Assembly (NCBI GenBank): GCA_043762325.1
Contig: JAYUMU010000134.1
Location: forward strand, 6,665 to 70,664
Origin: JANXSS01 sp025356535
Lineage (GTDB): Bacteria; Pseudomonadota; Gammaproteobacteria; Burkholderiales; Burkholderiaceae_D
Reading direction: 5' to 3'
DNA: 64,000 nt
The position numbers and the translations under genes are program-made. This document shows positions 36,464 to 45,105 of the stretch, piece by piece. The notes below the pieces were generated by a model. It was not told the DNA's origin. It was given only the letters and a program-made list of their open reading frames with translations, and did not search any database. The first letter of the stretch is position 1; each line of letters starts with the position of its first letter.

Positions 36464-37843
36464 TCACGCCGTCCCTACGATTCGTAACCCCCGCATTGTC
36501 TCTGGCAAGTTAATCCCTGCCTGTTCAAGTATCCATGCTTCAATCTTGACGTGCCACATGCGTAGCAGGTCCAACGGACGGCGACGGTAATGTTTTTCCG
36601 CCAATGCGCTTGGCTTGTGCCCCTGAATTTGCGCTACCACGCCCGTCGGCACTTCCACCCATTCCGCCAATGTGCCGAATGACCGGCGCAGGCCGTGCAG
36701 CGAGACATGCGGCAACCCTGCGACTGCAAGCGCCTTGGTGTGTGCGATACGCGGTTCGGTAATGTGGCCGCTTTCAGCGGTCGGGCTGCTGAATACCCAT
36801 ACGCTGCGGCGAGGTAGTGCATTCAGCAATTGTGCAAGGTAGGGCGTAAGCGGGATTGTCCGCAAGCCTTCCACCTTGTCGCGGATGGTCATGCTTCCCC
36901 ATCGGAAATCGACATCGGCCCACGTCAAAATTTCGAGTTCGCCACGTCGAGCACCGGTTATCAGCAACGCTTGAAGATAGGCGGAGATTACTGGGCTGCT
37001 AATCTTGCGAACGGCATCAAACCAGTCCGGCAACTGCTCACGCTGCAAGCAATCGCCTTCCTTCGTCTTGTTGGCAGGCGTAATGTCTTTCACGGCGTCA
37101 GCAAGGCAGCAATCAGCCTGCACCACGCCCATGTATTCGGGGTGCTTCGCGCACCACCCGATGAATGTACGGAATTTGCGGAAACAGTTATGGGCGAAAG
37201 TAGGGCGGGACAGGCATTCGAGCGCGAGCCAGTCGGCAACAACCTGCGCTGTAATGGAGTGCAGCGGCATGGCAAGGAGTGTTGCAAGTGGGGCGGGTTT
37301 GGCGTTTTTGTCACCAATCTTGCAAGCAATACCACCTGGATTGGCAGCAATGGCGTGGTCTGCGCGGTGCTGTGCACCCCATTTTTTCTTTCCAGTGGCA
37401 GGCCGGGGATGGCCTAAATAAGCGTCCCATGCGGTACGGGCGAGTAAATCCCGCTTGGTCTGCTCTCGCGCCGATTCCTGCAATTTCGCTTCAGCAGCAG
37501 CGGCTTGGGCATCCGTGTCTGCTTGTTTGGCATCACGGGCGGCTTGTTTTTCCGCTAGGTCATCGGCTTTTACTCGGCGCGGGTCTTGCCCATTATCAAT
37601 GACAACTTTCAGGCGGCGAGCCTCGGCTTGTGCCATGTCGATGCTCCATGTTGCCGGTGCGCCGATTGTGATTCGCATCGCTTGACCGTTCAGCTTCGAC
37701 TGGAAAATGTAGGACTTGGCACCATTCGCGGTCGCCCGAAGTCCCAAGCCCGGCGCGGCAGTGTCCCACAGGAACGATTGGAACTTGCCCGTTTCGCATT
37801 TAAATTCGGCAACCCTGCCCGCCGTAAAATTTACCTTAGCCAT
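36464..37843 (-). CDS. int: tyrosine recombinase/integrase of the element
   Basis: A 459-residue integrase with an N-terminal DUF4102-type arm-binding domain (GLGLRATANGAKSYIFQSKL). An Ala/Glu/Gln-rich helical linker (about 95-135) leads to a core-binding domain and the catalytic domain. Catalytic residues are Arg299 in TGARRGE, His383 and Arg386 in HGLRR, His409 in QGHKPS and the nucleophile Tyr419 in EKHYRRR. All are present, so it should be active. The ATG at 37843 gives MAKVNFTAGRV, the family start; an upstream ATG at 37915 would extend it. It lies about 170 bp from attR. Confidence 0.93.
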   Translation of the reverse strand: MAKVNFTAGRVAEFKCETGKFQSFLWDTAAPGLGLRATANGAKSYIFQSKLNGQAMRITIGAPATWSIDMAQAEARRLKVVIDNGQDPRRVKADDLAEKQAARDAKQADTDAQAAAAEAKLQESAREQTKRDLLARTAWDAYLGHPRPATGKKKWGAQHRADHAIAANPGGIACKIGDKNAKPAPLATLLAMPLHSITAQVVADWLALECLSRPTFAHNCFRKFRTFIGWCAKHPEYMGVVQADCCLADAVKDITPANKTKEGDCLQREQLPDWFDAVRKISSPVISAYLQALLITGARRGELEILTWADVDFRWGSMTIRDKVEGLRTIPLTPYLAQLLNALPRRSVWVFSSPTAESGHITEPRIAHTKALAVAGLPHVSLHGLRRSFGTLAEWVEVPTGVVAQIQGHKPSALAEKHYRRRPLDLLRMWHVKIEAWILEQAGINLPETMRGLRIVGTA

Positions 37844-37869
37844 CGCTCGAAACCCCGCCATGTCATCCA

Positions 37870-37887
37870 TGTAACCGCCATGTAACC
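37870..37887 (+). repeat. right paired TGTAACC repeat (candidate integrase arm site)
   Basis: TGTAACC at 37870 and TGTAACCCG at 37881 match the pair at 31074-31091 in sequence, 11-base phase and orientation. The pair lies between the integrase start and attR. Confidence 0.55.
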
Positions 37888-38014
37888 CGGTTTCAAGTAT
37901 ATCTATCAACTCCAATCAATGCAACTAAGCAACCTAATCCAGATAAGTCATTGTTTTTACAGGATTCAGGATATTTCATCAACACGAATCATTGCCGATA
38001 ATTACAGGATTGCA

Positions 38015-38065
38015 TGGCCTCCGAAGCCAAGGGTCGCTGGTTCGATTCCAGCCAGCCGCACCAGT
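38015..38065 (+). repeat. attR: 51-bp direct repeat, right end of the integrated element
   Basis: Exact copy of 30957-31007. It lacks the tRNA 5' half, so it is a tRNA remnant rather than a second gene. A 10-bp repeat TTACAGGATT occurs just inside it at 37957 and 38002. Confidence 0.93.
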
Positions 38066-38204
38066 TGTGCATGTGTTTTTTAAGTGATGCGTCTTCCGAT
38101 CACCGCCACGTGCGGGCCGATCAACCGCCCCCTGCATTTTTCAGTGTTCCGGTTGTTTGTCCGGACGCCGCTCTGCCTCGATGTCGCCACCCTGGCACGC
38201 CGCT

Positions 38205-38762
38205 TTAACGAAACGGCCGGCTCAGCAATTTCGAACCCGTCAGGCCGAAGCGCCACGGCACATCCACCGCCTTCGATATGCCCACACGCGGTCCGGCGAT
38301 GCGTTCGACTTCCGTATCCGGCGCCGTCAGCACAAACGGCGGCGCGTCGAGCGGCAAGCCGTCATGCGCACGGGTGATGCCGAGCGCCTGGGCCAGCCGT
38401 CCGGGGCCGGCGCACAGCAACGGCACTGCCTGCAGACCGCGGCGCCGACGCATGATCTCGATGCCGTCGAGCGGCTCGATGGCCCGCAGCAGCACGCCGG
38501 CGCCATGCCCGCTTTCCCGACAGACGAAATTGAGGCACCAGTGGATGCCGTAGGAACGGTACACGTAGGCATGACCCGGCGGGCCGAACATCGCGCTGTT
38601 GCGCGCCGTCGGTCCGCTGAAGCTATGCGAAGCCGGATCGTTGCGATCATAGGCTTCTGTTTCGACGATGCGACCGCCGACGCCGTCGACCAGGAAGAGG
38701 GCGCCGATGAGTTGCGCTGCCACTTGGGACGAGGCGGCGCTGAAATCGATGAAGCAGGACAT
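38205..38762 (-). CDS. 3-methyladenine (alkyladenine) DNA glycosylase, MPG/AAG type
   Basis: The enzyme removes alkylated purines in base-excision repair. The 185-residue product has the AAG motifs VETEAYDRNDPASHSFSG (catalytic Glu/Asp region) and TARNSAMFGPPGHAYVYRSY, with the base-flipping tyrosines. LLCAGPGRLAQALGI follows, and GPRVGISKAVDVPWRF is near the C-terminus. The ATG at 38762 gives the usual N-terminus (FIDFSAASSQVAAQL); further upstream start codons would only add unrelated residues. It is just outside attR of the element. Confidence 0.88.
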   Translation of the reverse strand: MSCFIDFSAASSQVAAQLIGALFLVDGVGGRIVETEAYDRNDPASHSFSGPTARNSAMFGPPGHAYVYRSYGIHWCLNFVCRESGHGAGVLLRAIEPLDGIEIMRRRRGLQAVPLLCAGPGRLAQALGITRAHDGLPLDAPPFVLTAPDTEVERIAGPRVGISKAVDVPWRFGLTGSKLLSRPFR

Positions 38763-38846
38763 GGCTCGATGGTAGCGTGCCTGCGTCGCAGACGCACGAC
38801 TTGCACGGACTGGCGAAAGCAAGGCCGCAGTCCCAGGTTTCAACGC

Positions 38847-38878
38847 AAAAAAATGCCCGCGTGCGCGAAGCAGCGGGC
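38847..38878 (-). terminator. rho-independent terminator reading leftward
   Basis: On the minus strand, GCCCGC and GCGGGC pair around a 12-base loop and are followed by A and seven T. It probably ends the esterase transcript, or separates it from the glycosylase gene. Confidence 0.7.
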
Positions 38879-39017
38879 TTAAATCCAACCTTGGCAGGCT
38901 GGAGGAGACAACCGGATGTTAATGCAGTGCAAGACAATGCGTTATCGGTGGATGCCTCGATTGCGTGTAGGACTTCACGACGTCGCAACTTCGTCCCAGC
39001 CCCCAATTAATCCAATT

Positions 39018-39069
39018 AATCGCACTCTGACCCCGATTGCGGTTTCTCAATTGGGGTCAGAGTGCGATT
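39018..39069. repeat. long inverted repeat (REP/MITE-like hairpin)
   Basis: Left arm 39018-39039 and right arm 39048-39069 are 22 bases with one mismatch; the outer 17 are perfect (CGCACTCTGACCCC inside). The loop is eight bases. The GGGGTCAGAGT core is familiar to me from dispersed repeats in betaproteobacteria. There is no T-run, so it is not a standard terminator. Confidence 0.85.
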
Positions 39070-39170
39070 TTCCAGTGCCTGGCCACACCGTACGGCGCAT
39101 GGGCATGTACAGCGCGCCCGCAACGGGCGGGCGTTCCGACCTGGTAGCGGCCGTTGCCCGTTTTTCGCGA

Positions 39171-40919
39171 TTACTGCGTTGAACAGCTGTAGCTTGCAGC
39201 AAGGTTTAGGTCGCCGCTGCCGTTGTACCGCGGATAAGCCGGGTAGTCGCACAGGGGACGGGTGCGTCCCGGCACGCCGGTGCTGTCTGCAACCACTTGC
39301 GAAGGCGGCGGGGTACCGGCTTCGACCCAGTTTTCAAGCGTGGTAAGCGAATCCCACGACGCGTTGAAGACACTGCTGGTCGCATGCCCGTAGCCAGGGA
39401 TTTCATAATAGCGCATGAAGGCATCTGCCTTGGCTGCACCCATGGTGTTGCGGACATGGTCGTAATACTGTTGGGTCGCCCGCGTACTGACCAGGGCATC
39501 GGCCTTCCCGTGCGCCATCAGGATCTTTCCGCCTTTCGCCTGAAACACCGACAGGTCGTATTTGGTCACGTCCTGCATTCCGGTCAGCGCAACGATCCGC
39601 GCTCGGTAGGCGCCCGGATTTTGCGGGTCGAGAGCGAGGCTGTTGAAGTTCGGGTCGCGCGTGACGAAATACCTCACCCACTGGTCCCAGAACGTACTGC
39701 CGTAAGGCGGACTGGTGCCGGCGGCGGCGGCGATCGCAGGCATCGGGTCGCCAGGCTGTTCGGTGCCGTACCCGAGCGTCAGAACCGTCGCTGCCACCGG
39801 GCCGGTGCCGGGATTGCCGAAGTCCGTGCCCCAGGTATTAAATCCGGGATACTGCGAGTCGCCGGTGGCCAGGGTGTAGTTCAGGGCAAGCGGTGTATTG
39901 ACCACGTTGAAGGCGGCGATTTGCGGATCAGACAGGCAGGTGTCGCCGGTGTCGGCGCCGCCTGCGCAACGTACGGGAACGCCCTTCAGCGTTGCCGTGG
40001 CAGGGGTGAAGGTGGCGTTGCAGGCCGGGACATTGCTGATCAGCCCGTCGGTCACGCCGTCCAGGGCATCGCAGGCTTCAAGCGAGGCGTCATACAGGAT
40101 CTTGCGTTTGGCGCGGTTCGCGTAGGCGTTTGGCTTGGCCAGTTCACGGGTAATGCGCCCGAACTGCAGATCGAGACTGGCTGCATTCCACGCCGGGTAC
40201 AGGACAATTGCGCCTTCGAAATCCCGGGGATAGGTTGTGACCGCAATGAGAGCCTCGCGTCCGCCCGTCGAGCCGCCTGCAAAATAGGTCTTGCCTTGTG
40301 CCGCAGCGTAGCGTGCCTTGATCAGAAACCCGGCAGTGTCCCTGGTTTTCTTGATCGCGTCGCCGGAGAAATTTTTCAGGGCTTCATCGTTTGCGCCAAA
40401 GGAACCGTCGCGGCTGCCGTTGGCATTGGCCTGATGTCCCGAGTCGCTGCCGAAGGTCGCATAACCCCGTCCGAGCGGCACCAGCTTGTCGACCGGCCCG
40501 GCCGGTACGTTGCCGACGCCGGCGGCAATCGAGCCGTTGTAGCCGCCACCGCCGAACATGACCGCTTTGTGGTTCCATACCGTCGGCAGGTTCAGCTGGA
40601 ACCTGATCTTCGGCGCGGCGGAATCGACCGGGTTGATTTCACCCAGCACCTTGCAATATTCGCCCACGGCGCTCGGGCCCGTGCCTGCGGCCGCAACGAG
40701 CGTGGCACTTGTCACGGCCGCGCCGGTGGTTGGCAGGCCGATGGATGTTGCCGGTACCGTCATGGTTGCCATCTCGGTGCAAGTTGCCGCTTTGGCTGCC
40801 GGGGTCGGGGCCAAGGCGACGGCATCGTCGTTACTTCTGCCGTATGCCGTCATGCAAGCGCTCAGGGCCAGCAGCGCGCAGGCGGATACGACCTGTGAGC
40901 AGGTGTGTTTTTGTTTCAT
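39171..40919 (-). CDS. tannase/feruloyl esterase family lipoprotein
   Basis: A 582-residue secreted esterase. The N-terminus is a lipoprotein signal with lipobox ALSAC (Cys at about 22). The catalytic serine lies in FAGGSTGGREAL (about residue 218). The Asp is probably in GKADALVSTRA and the His in IPGYGHATSSVFN near the C-terminus. Family members hydrolyse gallate or ferulate esters of plant phenolics. The true substrate cannot be told. The ATG at 40919 has a near-perfect Shine-Dalgarno (GGAGGA). It is monocistronic. Confidence 0.85.
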   Translation of the reverse strand: MKQKHTCSQVVSACALLALSACMTAYGRSNDDAVALAPTPAAKAATCTEMATMTVPATSIGLPTTGAAVTSATLVAAAGTGPSAVGEYCKVLGEINPVDSAAPKIRFQLNLPTVWNHKAVMFGGGGYNGSIAAGVGNVPAGPVDKLVPLGRGYATFGSDSGHQANANGSRDGSFGANDEALKNFSGDAIKKTRDTAGFLIKARYAAAQGKTYFAGGSTGGREALIAVTTYPRDFEGAIVLYPAWNAASLDLQFGRITRELAKPNAYANRAKRKILYDASLEACDALDGVTDGLISNVPACNATFTPATATLKGVPVRCAGGADTGDTCLSDPQIAAFNVVNTPLALNYTLATGDSQYPGFNTWGTDFGNPGTGPVAATVLTLGYGTEQPGDPMPAIAAAAGTSPPYGSTFWDQWVRYFVTRDPNFNSLALDPQNPGAYRARIVALTGMQDVTKYDLSVFQAKGGKILMAHGKADALVSTRATQQYYDHVRNTMGAAKADAFMRYYEIPGYGHATSSVFNASWDSLTTLENWVEAGTPPPSQVVADSTGVPGRTRPLCDYPAYPRYNGSGDLNLAASYSCSTQ

Positions 40920-41238
40920 TATGTCCTCCGTTGATCTCGAATGCAGGCATGAGCATTGCCCGTCGCATCGCCGCCTTTGAATTTCGGCTGAAAAAGTATA
41001 GAGAATAAAGGCGGGAAAAAGCAAAAACGTTGCTGGCAGCTGCCTCGGCTTCGTCCGGCCCGCCCGAGCAAGCGTTAAAAACGCGCATGCAGGATCGTCA
41101 GGCCGACAGAGGTACGCCGTTCCTGGCAATGACTGCGCTGGAACGAAAGACATTGACGAGCAAATACACTATCGTCTGACAAATGGGGTTTCCATGTAGC
41201 GGGTGACCAGGATTGCGTATTTTCGGGACGACAAGCCA
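40920..41238. other. divergent intergenic region between esterase and pgl
   Basis: These 319 bases hold no gene. On the minus strand, TTGCTT at 41024-41019 and TATACT at 41000-40995 with an 18-base spacer make a moderate promoter for the esterase. On the + strand a TTGACG stands at 41153-41158, but no convincing -10 follows at the right distance. An in-frame GTG at 41203 could extend pgl. Confidence 0.35.
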
Positions 41239-41997
41239 ATGACCATCGAAATCCAGCGCTTCGACGATTCGCAGCAGGCAGCGCAGGCGCTGGCCGGCGC
41301 GATTGCCGCCGACCTGCGGCGCGCGCTTTCGCGCCAGCCGCGCGCCTTGCTGCTGCTCTCGGGTGGGCGCAGCCCGGTGGCGGTATTCGCCGCGCTTGCC
41401 GCCGCGTCGCTTGCCTGGGAGCGCGTGGACGTATCGCTGGTCGACGAGCGCAGCGTGGCGCCGGACGCACCGGCGGCAAACGCCGCCCTGATTCAGGCGA
41501 GCCTGCTGGTCGATGCGGCGCGCGCTGCGCGACTCATCGCACTGATGCCAGCGGCGCTTTTTTCGGCAGCCGCCGATCCCTGGAAAGCCGCCCTGCAGGC
41601 AGCCGCGCGCGCCAACGCCGATCCCTTGCTGGCGCGCCCGGACGTCGTCGTGCTCGGCATGGGAAACGATGGCCATACCGCGTCGTTGTTTGCCGATGCG
41701 CCACAATGGCCGCACGCCTCGACGACATCGACGCGCTATGTCGCGCTGCAGCCGCAAGCCGCACCGCATGCGCGGGTAAGCCTGTCGCTGCAGGCGCTGC
41801 GGCTGCAGCAGCGCTGTTATCTGTGGGCGGCAGGCGCAGACAAGTCCGCCACGCTCGCGCGCCTGGCGCCGGCCGTCGATGCGGCGCGATCGGCGCCAGA
41901 CGGCGGCGCGACGCTGGCGCATGACGGGCCGGCAATTGCATGCCTGATGGCCGATCCGACGCTGGTGCTGAAGGCGTACTGCAGCGATGCTGCGTGA
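41239..41997 (+). CDS. pgl: 6-phosphogluconolactonase
   Basis: Pgl hydrolyses 6-phosphogluconolactone in the pentose-phosphate and Entner-Doudoroff routes. The 252-residue product has the sugar-isomerase-like LLLLSGGRSPVAVF near residue 40. It also has VSLVDERSVAPDAPAAN (about 73-89) and the signature VLGMGNDGHTASLF (about 140-153). The family usually reads DERxVxxxxxxSN in the second motif; here the final residues are PAAN. Start at ATG 41239; GTG 41203 is possible. It stands alone without zwf nearby. Confidence 0.88.
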   Translation: MTIEIQRFDDSQQAAQALAGAIAADLRRALSRQPRALLLLSGGRSPVAVFAALAAASLAWERVDVSLVDERSVAPDAPAANAALIQASLLVDAARAARLIALMPAALFSAAADPWKAALQAAARANADPLLARPDVVVLGMGNDGHTASLFADAPQWPHASTTSTRYVALQPQAAPHARVSLSLQALRLQQRCYLWAAGADKSATLARLAPAVDAARSAPDGGATLAHDGPAIACLMADPTLVLKAYCSDAA

Positions 41998-42113
41998 GCG
42001 GGCAGTGCGTCATGTGTGAATGCAGGGCAGGGCAGGGCAGGTCGCGGCTGCGGCGCGACCCGGAGGCGAATGGGAAACAGCGCCGCGGCCGGTCGGCGAA
42101 TGTCCGGCGCCGC

Positions 42114-42608
42114 CTAGCCGGCGTGCCTGTCGTCGTTGTGCCCGGGCCAGCCGCGTGGCGAAGAGGCCCGCGCCTTGGACAGCACCGCCTCGGTCAGGGC
42201 GATCGCATTGTCCTGCACAGTGGCCCGATGGCTGGCGATTGCCTGGACCACCCTGGCAATTTTTTCGCCGGTACGCTGTTCATACGTCTGCCGGCCGTCA
42301 TGGAAATCCTTTTGCATCATGGCGGCAAGACGCGACAGGTGGGTGCTGCTGGCCAACAGGGTTTCCAGGTCATTGCGCAGCACCTGGCCTTCGGCGGAGG
42401 CAAGCTCGGCGGGTGACTGCGTCGACAGCAGCATCTGCAGCGCGGCGGTCGATTGTTCGAGCGACGCCATTGCCGTTCGCAACTTGTTTTCGATGACGCG
42501 TCCTGCATTGTCGAATTCGGTGCGGGCCAGGTTGTCGATCAGCGTAAGCCGCTTTTCGATGTCGTTACCGAAATTTGATGCGTCGTCGTCTGCTTCGTGC
42601 CGTTCCAT
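42114..42608 (-). CDS. hypothetical helical protein (possibly phasin-like)
   Basis: A 164-residue soluble protein predicted to be almost all helix. The central part (TAMASLEQSTAALQMLLSTQ then SPAELASAEGQVLRNDLETL) vaguely resembles phasin-type repeats. The C-terminal 20 residues are polar and disordered. There is no signal peptide. It is transcribed opposite to its neighbours and separated by about 115 bases on each side, so it forms its own unit. The phasin suggestion is weak; no PHB gene is nearby. Confidence 0.55.
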   Translation of the reverse strand: MERHEADDDASNFGNDIEKRLTLIDNLARTEFDNAGRVIENKLRTAMASLEQSTAALQMLLSTQSPAELASAEGQVLRNDLETLLASSTHLSRLAAMMQKDFHDGRQTYEQRTGEKIARVVQAIASHRATVQDNAIALTEAVLSKARASSPRGWPGHNDDRHAG

Positions 42609-42728
42609 GCAACGCTCCTGAAATGAGGCGGGCCAGGGTCGTCAAGCATGCTGGCCACGACAGGCAAATAGTTACCTTAAGTAAATATAGCATCAAAACC
42701 AGTAATTACACACAGCAGGAGCCGCACG

Positions 42729-43169
42729 ATGGCGCAACATGTATTTACCTATGGATCGCTGATGTTCGCGCCGGTGTGGCAGCGCGTGGTGGCGGGGCGC
42801 CATCGCAGTTCAACGGCACATCTGGCAGGCTACCGGCGCTTTGCCCTGAGCGACGAGACTTATCCCGGCATGATCGAGGCCGACGCTGACGGCGGACGGG
42901 TGACAGGCGTCTTGTACTTCGATGTGGACGCCGCCGATCTGCGGGCGCTGGACGCTTTCGAAGGCAGCGAATATCGGCGCTGCACGGTGCAAGTGACGAC
43001 GCCGGCGCACGGACCGGTGACGGCCCAGACCTACGTCTATCTCTTGCCGGCGCGTCTGGCGGCGCACGACTGGGACCCGGCCGCCTTCCCGATTGCGCGT
43101 TTCATGGGCACGTATTGCCCTGACCGGGCGGGCGAGGCGGCGCCTGTTGCGCCAGACGAGCCAGTATAA
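42729..43169 (+). CDS. gamma-glutamylcyclotransferase-fold (AIG2-like) protein
   Basis: A 146-residue protein with the GGCT/AIG2 fold. The N-terminal substrate loop is VFTYGSLMF. The catalytic Glu is in LDAFEGSEYRR (about residue 80), and FMGTYC is at the C-terminal end. Family members cyclise gamma-glutamyl amines or glutathione fragments. The exact substrate is unknown. The ATG at 42729 has AGGAG nine bases upstream. A gap of 151 bases precedes argS. Confidence 0.85.
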   Translation: MAQHVFTYGSLMFAPVWQRVVAGRHRSSTAHLAGYRRFALSDETYPGMIEADADGGRVTGVLYFDVDAADLRALDAFEGSEYRRCTVQVTTPAHGPVTAQTYVYLLPARLAAHDWDPAAFPIARFMGTYCPDRAGEAAPVAPDEPV

Positions 43170-43320
43170 TCCGGCAGGTTCCTGTGTGATGCGGGGTGGC
43201 AGGGTGGCGTGGCGGCGCGGCAGAGCCGATGGCCGCCGTCCCTGGCGCCACCCGTTTTCCCGTACCGGCGCCGCCTGGCATGCGCCGTATCCGTCTCAAA
43301 TTTTCCGGCTTCGTCGACCC

Positions 43321-45096
43321 ATGCTCTCTTATCAAAAAAACCAGATCGCCGCGCTGTTCCAGACTGCGCTGCAACCCTTGCTCGATGGCAGCGGCATCAG
43401 CGCCGACATCATCCTGGAGCGTCCGCGCGACCCGTCGCATGGCGACATTGCCTGCAACATCGCCATGCAGCTGGCAAAACGGCTGAAGAAAAATCCGCGC
43501 GAGCTGGCGCAGGCGCTGGTTGCAGCCGTGCTGGCCGACCCGGCGCGCGCGGCACTGATCGACGCCGTCGAGATCGCCGGCCCCGGTTTCATCAACCTGC
43601 GCCTGTCGACGGGCGCCCGGCAGGCGGTCGTAACGGCAGTGCTGGAAGCGGGCGCACACTTCGGCGAGGGCACCGCAGGCGCCGGCCAGAAGGTGCTGGT
43701 CGAATTCGTCTCGGCCAATCCGACGGGGCCGCTGCATGTCGGACACGGCCGCCAGGGCGCGCTGGGCGACGCCATGTCGTCGCTGTTCGAATCACAGGGT
43801 TTTGCCGTCACCCGCGAGTTCTATTACAACGACGCCGGCGTGCAGATCGCCACCCTGGCGCTGTCGGTGCAGGCCCGCGCGCGCGGCTTCAGGCCCGGCG
43901 ACGCCGCCTGGCCGGAGTCGGCCTACAACGGCGACTACATCGGCGACATCGGCCGCGATTTTCTGGCGGGCAGGACGGTTGCCGCCAGCGACGGCGTGCC
44001 GGTCACCGCCAGCGGCGACATCGACGATCTCGACTCGATTCGCCACTTCGCCGTGGCCTACCTGCGCCGCGAGCAGGACCTCGACCTGCAGGCGTTCGGC
44101 GTGCGCTTCGATAACTACTACCTTGAATCCTCGCTCTACAGCGATGGCAAGGTGGCCGCGACCGTGGCCGCGCTGACCGCTGCCGGCAAGACCTTCGAGG
44201 ACGCCGGCGCGCTCTGGCTGCGCAGTACCGACTACGGCGATGACAAGGACCGCGTCATGCGCAAGTCGGACGGCACCTTCACCTATTTCGTGCCGGATGT
44301 GGCCTACCACATCAGCAAGTGGCAGCGCGGCTTCGGCAAGGTCATCAACGTGCAGGGCAGCGACCATCACGGCACGATCGCGCGGGTGCGCGCCGGCCTG
44401 CAGGCGGTCGGCGTCGGCATTCCCGCCGGCTATCCGGACTACGTCCTGCACAAGATGGTGACCGTCATGAAGGGCGGCCAGGAGGTCAAGATCTCCAAGC
44501 GCGCCGGCTCCTACGTGACGCTGCGCGACCTGATCGAATGGTCCAACGGCGAGGCCGGCACCGACGGCAACGAGGGCGAGGCCGGCGCGCTGCCGGAGGC
44601 TGCAGCCGGGGCCGCACCGGACCTCACCCGCGGCCGCGACGCCGTGCGCTTTTTTCTCATCTCGCGCAAGGCCGATACCGAGTTCACCTTCGACGTCGAC
44701 CTGGCGCGCGCGCAGTCCGATGAAAACCCGGTCTACTACGTCCAGTATGCGCATGCGCGCATCTGTTCGGTGCTGGCGCAATGGGGCGGCGACGCCGGCA
44801 CCCTGGGCGCGGTCGACCTCACGCCCCTGACGGCGCCGCGCGAAGTCGCGCTGCTGGCACAGCTGGCGCATTATCCCGAAGCGCTCGAACATGCACTGGA
44901 GGAGCTGGCGCCGCACCAGGTCGCCTTCTACCTGCGCGATCTGGCAGGCGAACTGCATAGCTACTACAATGCAGAGCGGGTCCTGGTCGACGACATGTCG
45001 ACCAGAATGGCCCGGCTGGCGTTAATGTGTGCAACCCGGCAGGTTTTGCGCAACGGCCTGGCACTGCTGGGCGTGTCGGCGCCGACAAGGATGTAA
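43321..45096 (+). CDS. argS: arginyl-tRNA synthetase
   Basis: A class I synthetase that charges tRNA-Arg. The 591-residue protein has the N-terminal Add-1 domain, the HIGH-type motif in SANPTGPLHVGHGRQG (HVGH, about residue 137), and the ArgS-typical GSDHHGTIARV. A KMSKS equivalent occurs in VKISKRAGSYVTLRD, and a C-terminal anticodon domain ends in VRNGLxLLGV style (LRNGLALLGVSAP). The ATG at 43321 is the family start despite a weak Shine-Dalgarno. The SPOR gene begins nine bases after the stop. Confidence 0.96.
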   Translation: MLSYQKNQIAALFQTALQPLLDGSGISADIILERPRDPSHGDIACNIAMQLAKRLKKNPRELAQALVAAVLADPARAALIDAVEIAGPGFINLRLSTGARQAVVTAVLEAGAHFGEGTAGAGQKVLVEFVSANPTGPLHVGHGRQGALGDAMSSLFESQGFAVTREFYYNDAGVQIATLALSVQARARGFRPGDAAWPESAYNGDYIGDIGRDFLAGRTVAASDGVPVTASGDIDDLDSIRHFAVAYLRREQDLDLQAFGVRFDNYYLESSLYSDGKVAATVAALTAAGKTFEDAGALWLRSTDYGDDKDRVMRKSDGTFTYFVPDVAYHISKWQRGFGKVINVQGSDHHGTIARVRAGLQAVGVGIPAGYPDYVLHKMVTVMKGGQEVKISKRAGSYVTLRDLIEWSNGEAGTDGNEGEAGALPEAAAGAAPDLTRGRDAVRFFLISRKADTEFTFDVDLARAQSDENPVYYVQYAHARICSVLAQWGGDAGTLGAVDLTPLTAPREVALLAQLAHYPEALEHALEELAPHQVAFYLRDLAGELHSYYNAERVLVDDMSTRMARLALMCATRQVLRNGLALLGVSAPTRM

Positions 45097-45105
45097 CGGA
45101 GAGGT

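Larger units (their letters stand above)
31008..38065. mobile_element. 7.1-kb tRNA-Arg integrative element (satellite-like)
   Basis: The interval between the 51-bp repeats has all parts of a site-specific integrative element: integrase, AlpA-like regulator, TOPRIM/SF3 replication protein, VRR-NUC nuclease, two small phage-type proteins and a secreted cargo protein. Its genes lie almost all on the minus strand and are less GC-biased than the flanks. No capsid, portal, terminase large subunit, tail or conjugation gene is present, so it is not a complete prophage or ICE. Gene content resembles P4-type satellites and Gram-negative phage-inducible islands. The integrase is at the attR end rather than next to the tRNA. 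Confidence 0.88.
38763..39170. other. aag to esterase intergenic region
   Basis: These are 408 bases without a gene. They contain a minus-strand terminator (38847-38878) and a long hairpin repeat (39018-39069), described separately. The remaining sequence shows nothing recognisable. Confidence 0.6.

Noticed and set aside
37844..37915. 24-residue N-terminal extension of the integrase from an upstream ATG
   Set aside because: The family begins at MAKVNFTAGRV, and the extension covers the candidate arm-site repeat, which is better read as non-coding.
31008..38014. Complete prophage or integrative conjugative element
   Set aside because: No capsid, portal, large terminase, tail, lysis, relaxase or type IV secretion gene is seen in 7 kb.
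38015..38065. Apparent second tRNA-Arg gene
   Set aside because: Only the 3' part (anticodon arm to CCA) is present; the acceptor 5' strand and D arm are missing. It is the attR copy.
42020..42042. Short GGGCA tandem repeat after pgl
   Set aside because: Only a few five-base units with no hairpin or coding role; probably simple-sequence noise.
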